In this document: in pieces, positions 50,415 to 57,380 of the stretch
Layout of the letters: each line of letters begins with the position of its first letter
Position numbering within the stretch: the first letter of the stretch is position 1
Source of the DNA: Salinirubellus salinus
GTDB lineage: Archaea > Halobacteriota > Halobacteria > Halobacteriales > Haloarculaceae
NCBI RefSeq assembly: GCF_025231485.1
Contig: NZ_CP104003.1
Coordinates: 3,673,960-3,737,959, forward strand
DNA length: 64,000 bases
Direction of reading: 5' to 3'
Notes under the pieces: generated by a model
The model's database searches: none
What the model saw: the letters and a program-made list of their open reading frames with translations, nothing else
Told to the model about the DNA's origin: nothing
Position numbers and translations under genes: made by a program

Positions 50415-51370
50415 CGGCCCACCTCCGGGGTCGCCGCCCCGGCGTCGACGGCTCCGTCCTCCTCTTCGGTCTCCGTGTAGGCCGCGAACAGCTCCTCCAG
50501 CGATACCTCCTCGGTGTCGAAGTCGACCAGCGCGACGCCGACGGCGCTGACGGCGCCGAGGACGGCCGCCTTCGTGTCGTCCTCGCAGGTGACCGAGACG
50601 GTCCGGCTGCCGTCGACCCGGACACTGGAGACGCCCTCGACGGCCTCGATGGCGTCGACCAGTCGGTCGTCCACGGCGTCGACGGTCAGGGTGAGGCGGG
50701 CCTCCGTGCCGAGCGCGCCACGGAGCGCGTCGATGGTGTCGACGGCGACGAGACGGCCCTCGCGGAGGATGCCGACGCGGTCACACACGGCCTCGACCTG
50801 CTCGAGGACGTGCGAGGAGAAGAACACCGTCGCGCCGCGGTCGCGTTCCGCGCGGATGATCTCCCGGAGTTCGCGGGCCCCGTTCGGGTCCAGCCCGGTC
50901 GTCGGTTCGTCGAGGACGAGGACGTCGGGCGTGCCGACGAGCGCCATCGCCAGCACCAGACGCTGTCGCATCCCCTTCGAGAAGCCGCCGGCCTTGCGGT
51001 CGGCGGCGTCGGCGATGCCGACCCGCTCGAGCAGGGCGTCCACGTCGTCGTCGCTCCGCTTCGAGGCGACGGCGAACTCGACGTGTTCGCGCGCCGTGAG
51101 CCGGTCGTACAGGTGGTAGCCGTCGGGGAGGACGCCGACGCGCTGGCGGACGGCCAGCGACGCCTCGCGGCAGTCGTGGCCGAGCACCGACGCCTCGCCG
51201 TCGGTGGGGCGGACGAAGTCGAGCAGGACGTCGATGGTCGTCGACTTGCCGGCGCCGTTCGGCCCGAGGAAACCGAAGATTTCCCCCTCGCGCACGTCGA
51301 GGGTCACGTCGTCGAGCGCGGTCACGTCACCGAAACGCTTCGTGAGTCCGCGGAGTTCTATCGCGTTCAT
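50411..51370 (-). CDS. ABC transporter ATP-binding protein
   Basis: 319 residues. Walker A GFLGPNGAGKSTTID (about 34-48), Q-loop in RVGVLPDGYHLYDRLTAREH, signature KAGGFSKGMRQRLVLA, Walker B DVLVLDEPTTGLDPNG, and the switch His in FFSSHVLEQVE. The C-terminal ~90 residues (LTLTVDAVDDRLVDAIEAVEGVSSVRV) form a DUF4162-type domain of ABC-2 exporters. It powers the permease encoded just downstream. CTTTATC (51396-51402 complement) about 30 nt upstream and a palindrome next to it form the promoter region. Confidence 0.95.
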   Translation of the reverse strand: MNAIELRGLTKRFGDVTALDDVTLDVREGEIFGFLGPNGAGKSTTIDVLLDFVRPTDGEASVLGHDCREASLAVRQRVGVLPDGYHLYDRLTAREHVEFAVASKRSDDDVDALLERVGIADAADRKAGGFSKGMRQRLVLAMALVGTPDVLVLDEPTTGLDPNGARELREIIRAERDRGATVFFSSHVLEQVEAVCDRVGILREGRLVAVDTIDALRGALGTEARLTLTVDAVDDRLVDAIEAVEGVSSVRVDGSRTVSVTCEDDTKAAVLGAVSAVGVALVDFDTEEVSLEELFAAYTETEEEDGAVDAGAATPEVGR

Positions 51371-51407
51371 CGACAGGTCGGATGACGAACGTGGAGATAA
51401 AGACTCT

Positions 51408-51423
51408 CAGAAGCGCGCTTCTG
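51408..51423. promoter_or_regulatory. 16-bp perfect palindrome between divergent promoters
   Basis: CAGAAGCGCGCTTCTG reads identically on both strands. On its left is the minus-strand TATA-like CTTTATC (51396-51402) of the ABC operon. On its right is GCTATAGC (51427-51434), a candidate TATA for the CPBP protease. Such symmetry is typical of a dimeric repressor site; an autoregulated ABC/protease divergon is plausible. Confidence 0.6.
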
Positions 51424-51506
51424 TCTGCTATAGCACACCCCGTGCGACGAGGTGACGAACAGAAGGACAGTTCTGCAAGCGACTATGTCCCCGTGCGGCC
51501 TCCCCG

Positions 51507-52295
51507 GTGGCTACGAGTCTCCAGACCGACACGACGACCCGCCTGCCCGACCGCTTCGCCGGAACCCCACTCGCCAGCCGACTCCGCGCGCTCGGCGCCG
51601 CGGCCGCACTGCTCGTGCTCGGGACGCTCGCCGCCCCGCTCGTCTCGGGTGGGGTCGGCCTGCTCGCCGACGCGCTCGGCCACGGTGACGACCTCGTCCG
51701 CACGTACGCCGTGAGCGGCACGCTCGCCACGCTCTCGCTGGCCGCAATCGCGCTCGCGTACCGGCGCGTCCGCCCCCTCCCGATGCCCGTCCGCGTCCCC
51801 GACGGCCGGGAGTGGCCGTGGGTCGTCGTCGGCATCCTCGCCCCACTCCTCGGGGCCGTCGTCCTGCAACTCGGCGCCGCCGCGCTCGGCGTGGGAGCCG
51901 GCGAGACGGCGACCAGCGGCATCGGCCGGTTCGCCGCCACGAACCCGGTGCTGTTCTACTCGCTGGCCATCCTGTCTGCGCTGTTCGTCGTCGCACCCGC
52001 CGAGGAACTGCTCTACCGGGGGGTCGTCCAGGGCCGCCTCCGCGAGGAGTTCGGCCCAGCCGTCGCCATCGGGCTGACCTCGCTCGGCTTCGGCGCCGGC
52101 CACGTCTTCAGCTACGTCGTCGGTGGCTCGGACCCGCTCTCGGGGGCCGTGGCCATCGCCCTCGCCACCATCGTCCTCGGCGGTGTCGTCCTCGGCGTGC
52201 TCTACGAGCGGACCGGGAACCTCGGCGTCACCATCGTCGCCCACGGTCTGTCCAACGCGCTGGTGCTCACGGTGTCGCTCGCCGCGGTACTCTAG
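51507..52295 (+). CDS. CPBP-family intramembrane metalloprotease
   Basis: 262 residues from GTG 51507, with about seven hydrophobic segments. VAPAEELLYRGVVQGRLREEF holds the EExxxR motif, and FGAGHVFSYVV plus VAHGLSNALVLTV hold the FxxxH and HxxxN/D motifs, the four conserved elements of the CPBP (CAAX/bacteriocin-processing) family. The family cleaves prenylated proteins or bacteriocin immunity substrates. The divergent ABC-2 exporter shares its promoter region and a palindrome, recalling export or immunity pairs. Confidence 0.9.
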   Translation: MATSLQTDTTTRLPDRFAGTPLASRLRALGAAAALLVLGTLAAPLVSGGVGLLADALGHGDDLVRTYAVSGTLATLSLAAIALAYRRVRPLPMPVRVPDGREWPWVVVGILAPLLGAVVLQLGAAALGVGAGETATSGIGRFAATNPVLFYSLAILSALFVVAPAEELLYRGVVQGRLREEFGPAVAIGLTSLGFGAGHVFSYVVGGSDPLSGAVAIALATIVLGGVVLGVLYERTGNLGVTIVAHGLSNALVLTVSLAAVL

Positions 52296-52313
52296 TGCTC
52301 GTTCTCACTCGAC

Positions 52314-52925
52314 TCAGAGCGCACACCCGACGTTCCCCGTCGAGACGCCCGCCTCGTGGACCGTCAGGTCGAGTCGCGTCACGTCGCCGTCGCCACAGGT
52401 CACGACGTCCCAGTCGTGGACCCGGCCGTCGACGGTGACGACGTAGACCACGTCGCTCGCCGCCGTGGGGATGCCGAGACTGAACCTGCCGCCGGTGGCG
52501 TCGTCGCCCGCCCGCACCGCTCGCTCGACGGGCACCTCGAGGACGAGCGCCACCGCGTCGACCAGTGCGCCCTCGGGGAGGTCACCCCGGGTGCTCGCCG
52601 CGTAGGTCCGTTCCGTGCCGTCCTGGTACCGGACCGTCACCCGCTCGACCGGGTCGTCGACGAACAGGACGGTCACCTCGAAGGCGGTGCCGTCCGTCGC
52701 GCCCACCTCGACCCGCAGGTCACGGCGTTCGGGGGCCGGGGTCGCGGTCGGCGTCGGTGTCGGGGACGGCGTGGGCGTCGCCGTCGGGTCCGGGGTTGGG
52801 GTCGGCGTCGCCGAAGGCGAGGGGGTGCCGCGGTCACCCGGTCCGGCGTCCAGTCCCCCACAACCGGCGAGGAGAAGGAGGAGCGCCAGCAGCGCCGAGA
52901 CGAACGGTCGGGAGTGTCGATTCAC
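52314..52925 (-). CDS. Sec lipoprotein with TPTPT linker
   Basis: 203 residues. Signal LALLLLLAGC with a lipobox Cys at about 22, a TPSPSATPTPTPDPTATPTP linker, then a beta domain of about 130 residues (VTVLFVDDPVERVTVRYQDGTER, VTVDGRVHDWDVVTCGDGDVTRLDL, ending GNVGCAL). The two Cys may form a disulfide. Anchored outside the cell. It converges with the CPBP gene (18 nt apart). No recognised domain; likely an envelope protein. Confidence 0.75.
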   Translation of the reverse strand: MNRHSRPFVSALLALLLLLAGCGGLDAGPGDRGTPSPSATPTPTPDPTATPTPSPTPTPTATPAPERRDLRVEVGATDGTAFEVTVLFVDDPVERVTVRYQDGTERTYAASTRGDLPEGALVDAVALVLEVPVERAVRAGDDATGGRFSLGIPTAASDVVYVVTVDGRVHDWDVVTCGDGDVTRLDLTVHEAGVSTGNVGCAL

Positions 52926-53049
52926 GCACGCGTACAGTCCCGTTCAGCGGATAACGATTCGCTGACAGGTGTGTGCACGCAGCGTGCTACCGCGGACAGA
53001 ATCCCGTTTCTGCGAGCGGTTATCTCCGAACCTGTCCTCCCGACTGGAC

Positions 53050-53571
53050 ATGGCTCAGCTACCACGCCTTCCACTGCTGGCCGTCGTCTGCCTCGTCCTG
53101 ACCGCGGGGTGTTTCGGCGCGGTCGGTGACGGGAACGACGCCCCGCGAACGCCAGCCGGGACGCCCGTCCAGGGGACCACTCCGACCGGCGACTGGGACC
53201 CCGACGACTCGGTCGCCGTCCAGCGGTTCACCAGCGGAGCGGCCGTCTGCGAGCGGTCGAACGTCCCGACGCGGATGGCGCTCTCCCAGAACGCCACTGC
53301 CGAGGTGGTCACCGTCACCGTCGACGGGAACCTCTCGGTGGACGACGTGGCCCGGTTCGCGCCGCCGGCCGCACTCGTCGAGGACGCGCCCGGTCGCTAC
53401 ACGATCTGGGTGTCGACGCGCGAGGACACCCGCCGGACGCCACGGGCCTGTGACGGCCACGTCCCCTACGAGGCCGTCTTCGACCTGCCGCACGACGGGC
53501 TCGACGGATTCCACCTCACCGTCATGCACGACGGCGAACGGGTCGCCACCTGGGGGAACGATTCGGTGTGA
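53050..53571 (+). CDS. Sec-exported lipoprotein
   Basis: 173 residues from ATG 53050. The signal LLAVVCLVLTAGCFG has the lipobox at Cys20. The mature domain has GDWDPDDSVAVQRFTSGAAVCERS, VSTREDTRRTPRACDGHVPYEAVF and ends LTVMHDGERVATWGNDSV; two Cys could pair. A GGTTATC box (near 53017) is about 30 nt upstream. The stop overlaps the start of the next membrane gene by 4 nt (GTGA), so they form an operon. Family not recognised. Confidence 0.75.
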   Translation: MAQLPRLPLLAVVCLVLTAGCFGAVGDGNDAPRTPAGTPVQGTTPTGDWDPDDSVAVQRFTSGAAVCERSNVPTRMALSQNATAEVVTVTVDGNLSVDDVARFAPPAALVEDAPGRYTIWVSTREDTRRTPRACDGHVPYEAVFDLPHDGLDGFHLTVMHDGERVATWGNDSV

Positions 53572-53903
53572 GCGCCCTCGTCCGCTCCCGGACCGTCCCA
53601 GTCCGGCCCCGCCTGGCGCTCGCCGGCCTCCTCGCCCTCGTCGGCGTCTTCGCCGCCACGCTCGCGGCGGGGAACGCCGCCCGGATGGGACAGCCTCCGG
53701 CGACGGTCCTCCCGTTCGCCGGGGTCGTCGCCGCGTGGGGGCTCCCGGCACTCGTCGCCTACCGACTCGTCGCGACGGCTACCGTCTGGGCCGCCGTGGC
53801 CCGCGTCGCCCCCCGCCGTCGGACCGCCGCCCTCGCCGGCCTCGGCGTCGGCTGGCTCTGCTGGACCGCCTGGCAGCTGTGGCTGTTGCTCGCGCTGACC
53901 TGA
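53568..53903 (+). CDS. Small polytopic membrane protein
   Basis: 111 residues, about three to four hydrophobic stretches (LALAGLLALVGVFAATLAAG, VLPFAGVVAAWGLPALVAYRL, ATVWAAVARVA, LAGLGVGWLCWTAWQLWLLLALT). Starts at GTG inside the stop of the preceding lipoprotein gene, so it is translationally coupled. Function unknown; a membrane partner of the lipoprotein is inferred. Confidence 0.7.
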   Translation: MSALVRSRTVPVRPRLALAGLLALVGVFAATLAAGNAARMGQPPATVLPFAGVVAAWGLPALVAYRLVATATVWAAVARVAPRRRTAALAGLGVGWLCWTAWQLWLLLALT

Positions 53904-53919
53904 CACCCCCATCACGACC

Positions 53920-54525
53920 GTGACACGACACCCCCCGTCCGACCGCCTCGCCCGCAGACCGTTCCTCGCCGCCGGCGCCGCCGGGATGGCCGCGCTCGCC
54001 GGCTGTGCCGACGGCCCCGGCACCGCCAGCCTCGACTGGGTGGGCGAGGCCGTCGACGCCGACGGCCGGGAACACCACCACTGGTTCGGCCCGGCCCGCG
54101 ACGTGACGGCCACCGTCCGGCAGACGGCGTCCGTCGTGGATGCCGACGCCCCGGTTCCGCTCCTCGTCCTCCTCCATCACCGCGAGGGATTGCGGACGGA
54201 GCGCCTCCGGCTCCGACTGCTGGCCCCGCCACGCTCCGGGAGCGCGTTCGTCGCCCCCATCTGGGTCCAGTCGCCCGCCAGCACCGCCGTCGCCCAGACC
54301 GTCGCCCGCGACTCCGACGGGTGGACGATGGTCGACCTCGGGCCGGCAGACGGGGCGGCGCGGCGGTTCGGCGCCGGCAACCTCGCCCTCGAGTTCGCGG
54401 TCCACCCGACGTCGGCGCCCGTCGACACCCTGTTCGTCGACGTGGTCGCGACGCTCCGCGAGACGGCCACGTTCGGGCGCCGGCTGACCTGCCGGCGGAC
54501 GCTCGACTACGCGTTCGTGCGGTGA
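53920..54525 (+). CDS. Tat-exported lipoprotein
   Basis: 201 residues from GTG 53920. LARRPFLAAGAAGMAALAGC is a twin-arginine signal with a lipobox. The mature part has DWVGEAVDADGREHHHWFGPA, three adjacent His, LLVLLHHREGLRTERLRLRLLAPP and VATLRETATFGRRLTCRRTLDYAF. Likely surface-exposed lipoprotein; the HHH/HH clusters may bind metal. It is 17 nt after the previous gene in the same direction and so probably in one operon. Confidence 0.7.
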   Translation: MTRHPPSDRLARRPFLAAGAAGMAALAGCADGPGTASLDWVGEAVDADGREHHHWFGPARDVTATVRQTASVVDADAPVPLLVLLHHREGLRTERLRLRLLAPPRSGSAFVAPIWVQSPASTAVAQTVARDSDGWTMVDLGPADGAARRFGAGNLALEFAVHPTSAPVDTLFVDVVATLRETATFGRRLTCRRTLDYAFVR

Positions 54526-54603
54526 CCGCCCCACGCCCGACGGTGCGGGCGTACCTGCTTCCGGCGTGGGGTATTATCACCGTGGCACCCGCGAGTCGAG
54601 GGC

Positions 54604-55428
54604 ATGAGTGCCGACGACGTGGCGTTCCTGGTCCGCTCGCCCCACCGCGGCGCGGTGCTGGCGGCGCTGGCCGAGACGCCGGCCGACCGGAGCACGCTCC
54701 GGGAGCGCGTCGGCGCCTCACGGGTGACCATCGGCCGCATCACCACCGACCTCGAGGAGCGGGGCTGGGTCGAACGCCGGGGGAACGAGTACGCGGTGAC
54801 GAACGCCGGGGAGGCGGTGGCGGGGGCGTTCGAGCGGTTCCTCGACACGGTGGAGACGACGCGCCGGCTCGAACCGCTCCTCGAGTACCTGCCAGTCGGG
54901 GCGTTCGGGTTCGACCTGGCGGCGCTCGGCGACGCGGAGGTGGTCCGCCCGACGCCGACCGACCCCGGCCGACACCTCTCGCGACTCCGCGAGCTGTTCG
55001 AGACGTCGAGCGAGGTGCTGATGGTCGTCCACGCCGTGGCGCCGCGGGTGGTCGCCTCCGCATACGAGGCCGCGATGGCCGGCGGCCACCACACCCACGG
55101 GGTGTTCACGCCGGCGGTGACCGCGGCTATCCGCGCCAACCCCGAGGTCCGGCGGAAGGTCCGAGCGATGCTCGAACGCGGGACGATGGACATCTACGAG
55201 CGACCGTCGGTGCCGTATCAGATCGCCACCTTCGACGAGACGGCCATCGTGTCGGCGGACGACGAGACGGGCGTCCCGCGCGGCATCGTCGTCAGCGAGT
55301 CGCCGGTGGTCCGCGAGTGGGTGGCCGAGGAGTTCGACCGACTCCGGGCCGACGCGACGGCCCTCTCGGCCGAGGCGTTCCGCGTGCCCGACGGGGCCGA
55401 CGGGGCGGACACCGCCCCCGGCCCCTGA
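54604..55428 (+). CDS. Haloarchaeal winged-helix transcriptional regulator
   Basis: 274 residues. N-terminal winged helix: FLVRSPHRGAVLAALAETPADRS, recognition segment ASRVTIGRITTDLEERGWVERRGNEYAVTNAGEAV (about 30-80). C-terminal effector-like domain: DAEVVRPTPTDPGRHLSRLREL, VHAVAPRVVASAYEAAM, AIVSADDETGVPRGIVVSESPVVREW. The same architecture as the regulator at 31.5 kb, so a paralogue. TATTATC (54572-54578) about 28 nt upstream. The palindrome at 55463 upstream of the next lipoprotein pair may be its target. Confidence 0.85.
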   Translation: MSADDVAFLVRSPHRGAVLAALAETPADRSTLRERVGASRVTIGRITTDLEERGWVERRGNEYAVTNAGEAVAGAFERFLDTVETTRRLEPLLEYLPVGAFGFDLAALGDAEVVRPTPTDPGRHLSRLRELFETSSEVLMVVHAVAPRVVASAYEAAMAGGHHTHGVFTPAVTAAIRANPEVRRKVRAMLERGTMDIYERPSVPYQIATFDETAIVSADDETGVPRGIVVSESPVVREWVAEEFDRLRADATALSAEAFRVPDGADGADTAPGP

Positions 55429-55462
55429 GGCGGCGCTCGCGGCGCTCGCGACTCGAACGTCC

Positions 55463-55477
55463 GTTCACGTCGTGAAC
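55463..55477. promoter_or_regulatory. Inverted repeat GTTCAC-gtc-GTGAAC upstream of lipoprotein pair
   Basis: A perfect 6-bp inverted repeat with a 3-bp spacer, about 15 bp upstream of the TATA-like GTAACCTAACACC (55491-55503). The ATG (55525) is about 28 nt after the box. The preceding gene encodes a winged-helix regulator, a plausible binder. Confidence 0.45.
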
Positions 55478-55524
55478 TGGTGTACACGCGGTAACCTAAC
55501 ACCTCTCTGCTCCGGACCGTTCGT

Positions 55525-56277
55525 ATGTACGGACTCTCTCGACGACGGGTACTTCTGGGTGCAGCAGCCGCGGCCACGACCGGGCTGGCCGGCTGTACGG
55601 GTGGCGACGAACCGGCGGGTACGGGCGACGGTGGCGGTGGGGGGAGCACGCCGACGGCCACGGCCGCGAGCGGTGGCGGCGGTGACGCCGGGACGCTCGA
55701 GGCGACACCGATGCCCAGCGCGGACCCGGACTGCTCCAGGCTGACCGGGAGTCCGACCCCATACGACGCGGCGGGGACGCCGTTCGTCTTCACGTTCGAG
55801 TACGTCGGCAGCTGGGAACTGCAGGACCCGCTCGAGGGGCCGGGTGGCATGATACAGGGCATCAGCAGCCCGGTCGTGACCGTCGACGGCGAGACGGAGA
55901 GCGCGGGACTCACCGTCGGTCAGAAGTTCGAGGCGCTGACCGAGGCCGAGGTTCAGGACGCCGTCAGCGGTGCGACGGACGGGGAGTACGCCCGGTCGGT
56001 CGTCGTCGCCGAGCCGTCGTTCGGCGGCGAGACGATACAGATAATCGGGTTCGAGGACGTGGAGTTGCCGACCTACCAGACGTGGCTGCCACACGGCGAC
56101 GACGAGGCACGCTACTACGAGCTCACGATGATGCTCAACTCCAGCATCCTCCGGCAGGACGACGAGGGCGAGTCACAGACGCTCTGTCTGGAGTCGACCG
56201 TGGTGGGTGTCGAGACGGTGCGCCAGAGCCTCGCACCCAACCCGGAGACGACCATCGCGGAGGTGCGCGAGCAGTGA
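55525..56277 (+). CDS. Tat lipoprotein A (tandem paralogue pair)
   Basis: 250 residues. SRRRVLLGAAAAATTGLAGC is a twin-arginine signal with the lipobox at about 24. After a Gly/Ser/Thr linker, the mature domain begins CSRLTGSPTPYDAAGTPFVF and includes FEYVGSWELQDPL, VGQKFEALTEAEVQDAV, PSFGGETIQIIGFEDVELPTY, HGDDEARYYELTMML and ESTVVGVETVRQSL. The gene downstream has the same blocks in order. A PsbP/DUF1795-like domain is conceivable from the Trp-strand pattern, but not verified. Lipid-anchored on the outer face; function unknown. Confidence 0.75.
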   Translation: MYGLSRRRVLLGAAAAATTGLAGCTGGDEPAGTGDGGGGGSTPTATAASGGGGDAGTLEATPMPSADPDCSRLTGSPTPYDAAGTPFVFTFEYVGSWELQDPLEGPGGMIQGISSPVVTVDGETESAGLTVGQKFEALTEAEVQDAVSGATDGEYARSVVVAEPSFGGETIQIIGFEDVELPTYQTWLPHGDDEARYYELTMMLNSSILRQDDEGESQTLCLESTVVGVETVRQSLAPNPETTIAEVREQ

Positions 56278-57008
56278 GCGGCGGCGACCTCTCGCGCCGG
56301 CGGGTCCTGCTCGCGTCGGCGGCCGCAGCGACCGGGTTGGCCGGGTGTACCGGCGGTGGCGCACCGAGCGGTGGGGGGACGTCGAGTCCGACGGCGACGC
56401 CGACCGCCACCGCGACGAGCACTCCCACTGCCACCGACAGCCCAACGCCCACGGAGTCGGCCACGGCCAGCCCCGGCCCCGCGGACTCGTTCTGTGCGCC
56501 GCTCGACGGGTCGCCGACGCCGTTCGACGTGGCCGGGACCCCCTACGTGTTCGCGTTCGACTACGTCGACAGCTGGTCGGTCGGCGAGCCGATCGAGCAG
56601 TCCAACGGCCGGTACGAGCGCCTCGAGAGTCCCGTACTGCGCAGCGAGAACGGGGAGTCGAGCGCGACGATCCGCGTCGGCCAGTCGTTCGACGCGCTCA
56701 CGGCCGCGGAGGCCGAGTCGTTCGTCCAGGACCAGATCGACCGCGAGGACAGCACCGGCGTCGCCTACGAGGAGTCGTTCGGCGGCGAGACGGTCCGGTT
56801 CGTCGAGTTCCCGAACGTGGACGTGAACAGTTACGTCTTCGTCCTCCCGTACGGCGACGGCGAGGCGCGCTACTACCCGACCTCCATCGTGACCTTCCTC
56901 GACGGCGGGGGACCCGGACAGACGGTGAGCCGGTGTCCCGACGCGGTGGACGCCGCCACGCAGACGGTCCGCGCGAGTCTGACAGTCAACGCCGAGTCGA
57001 CTACCTAG
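56274..57008 (+). CDS. Tat lipoprotein B (paralogue of lipoprotein A)
   Basis: 244 residues from GTG 56274, which overlaps the stop of lipoprotein A (GTGA). SRRRVLLASAAAATGLAGC signal and a TPTATATSTPTATDSPTPT linker precede FCAPLDGSPTPFDVAGTPYVF, FDYVDSWSVGEPI, VGQSFDALTAAEAESFV, ESFGGETVRFVEFPNVDVNSY and YGDGEARYYPTSIVTF, matching lipoprotein A block by block. The two are a recent-looking tandem duplication expressed as one coupled unit. Export and anchoring as for A. Confidence 0.75.
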   Translation: MSGGDLSRRRVLLASAAAATGLAGCTGGGAPSGGGTSSPTATPTATATSTPTATDSPTPTESATASPGPADSFCAPLDGSPTPFDVAGTPYVFAFDYVDSWSVGEPIEQSNGRYERLESPVLRSENGESSATIRVGQSFDALTAAEAESFVQDQIDREDSTGVAYEESFGGETVRFVEFPNVDVNSYVFVLPYGDGEARYYPTSIVTFLDGGGPGQTVSRCPDAVDAATQTVRASLTVNAESTT

Positions 57009-57146
57009 CCGGCCTGCGGCCCGACCCGGCCCGCGATGCTCGACGGCTCCGCTCGGGAACGTGATGGTTCGGCAGAAGGTTCAAGTGGGCGGCAGTGTAT
57101 CGGAGAATCGATAGCCGGCTCTCGGTCGCGTGACTCGGTTTCTTCC

Positions 57147-57168
57147 AAAACGGTCTCGCGAGAGTTTT
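57147..57168. repeat. Palindrome TCTCGCGAGA inside AAAAC/GTTTT arms
   Basis: AAAAC-gg-TCTCGCGAGA-GTTTT (57147-57168) followed by ATT. The inner 10 bp is a perfect palindrome and the outer arms extend it with a 2-base bulge. It may end the lipoprotein transcript (T-run after the stem) or be an operator 35 bp upstream of the TATA box of the 44-residue gene. Confidence 0.45.
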
Positions 57169-57202
57169 ATTCACTAATTTCGTACCAGAACTGTTCAAAT
57201 AA

Positions 57203-57212
57203 ATATAATATC
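57203..57212 (+). promoter_or_regulatory. Strong TATA box of the 44-residue membrane microprotein
   Basis: ATATAATATC (57203-57212) in a very AT-rich run, 25-34 nt before ATG 57237, so a leaderless transcript is expected. It is one of the best promoter boxes in the window, implying substantial expression of a tiny protein. Confidence 0.65.
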
Positions 57213-57236
57213 GCGTGCCACTCAGTGCGGGCTGTA

Positions 57237-57371
57237 ATGTCCGACAGCACCCTCGCGATGTACCTCAAGGAGAACCCGCGGATGACCGGCGTCCTGTTCA
57301 CGATCACGCTGCTGCTCGCGCAGGCCGGCAACGCGGCGGCCGCGGCGGGCTGCTCGAACCCCGGTCCCTGA
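57237..57371 (+). CDS. 44-residue single-span membrane microprotein (CHAT-linked)
   Basis: MSDSTLAMYLKENPRMTGVL then a hydrophobic FTITLLLAQAGNAAAAAG and CSNPGP. One membrane-spanning helix (about 17-38) with a small charged head. Several small haloarchaeal proteins of 40-45 residues share the pattern KENPRMxGVLFT...LLxQAG; I associate it with the DUF7503 type but cannot check. The gene converges on the CHAT protease operon with 9 nt between stops. It has its own strong promoter. A Cys near the C-terminus could be lipidated, cross-linked or cleaved around. It is a candidate substrate or effector of the CHAT protease. Confidence 0.75.
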   Translation: MSDSTLAMYLKENPRMTGVLFTITLLLAQAGNAAAAAGCSNPGP

Positions 57372-57380
57372 ACGGCCCCG

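Noticed and set aside
57237-57371. Calling the microprotein a gasdermin
   Set aside because: It is 44 residues; gasdermins have a ~25-kDa pore-forming domain. Only the general protease-substrate idea is kept.
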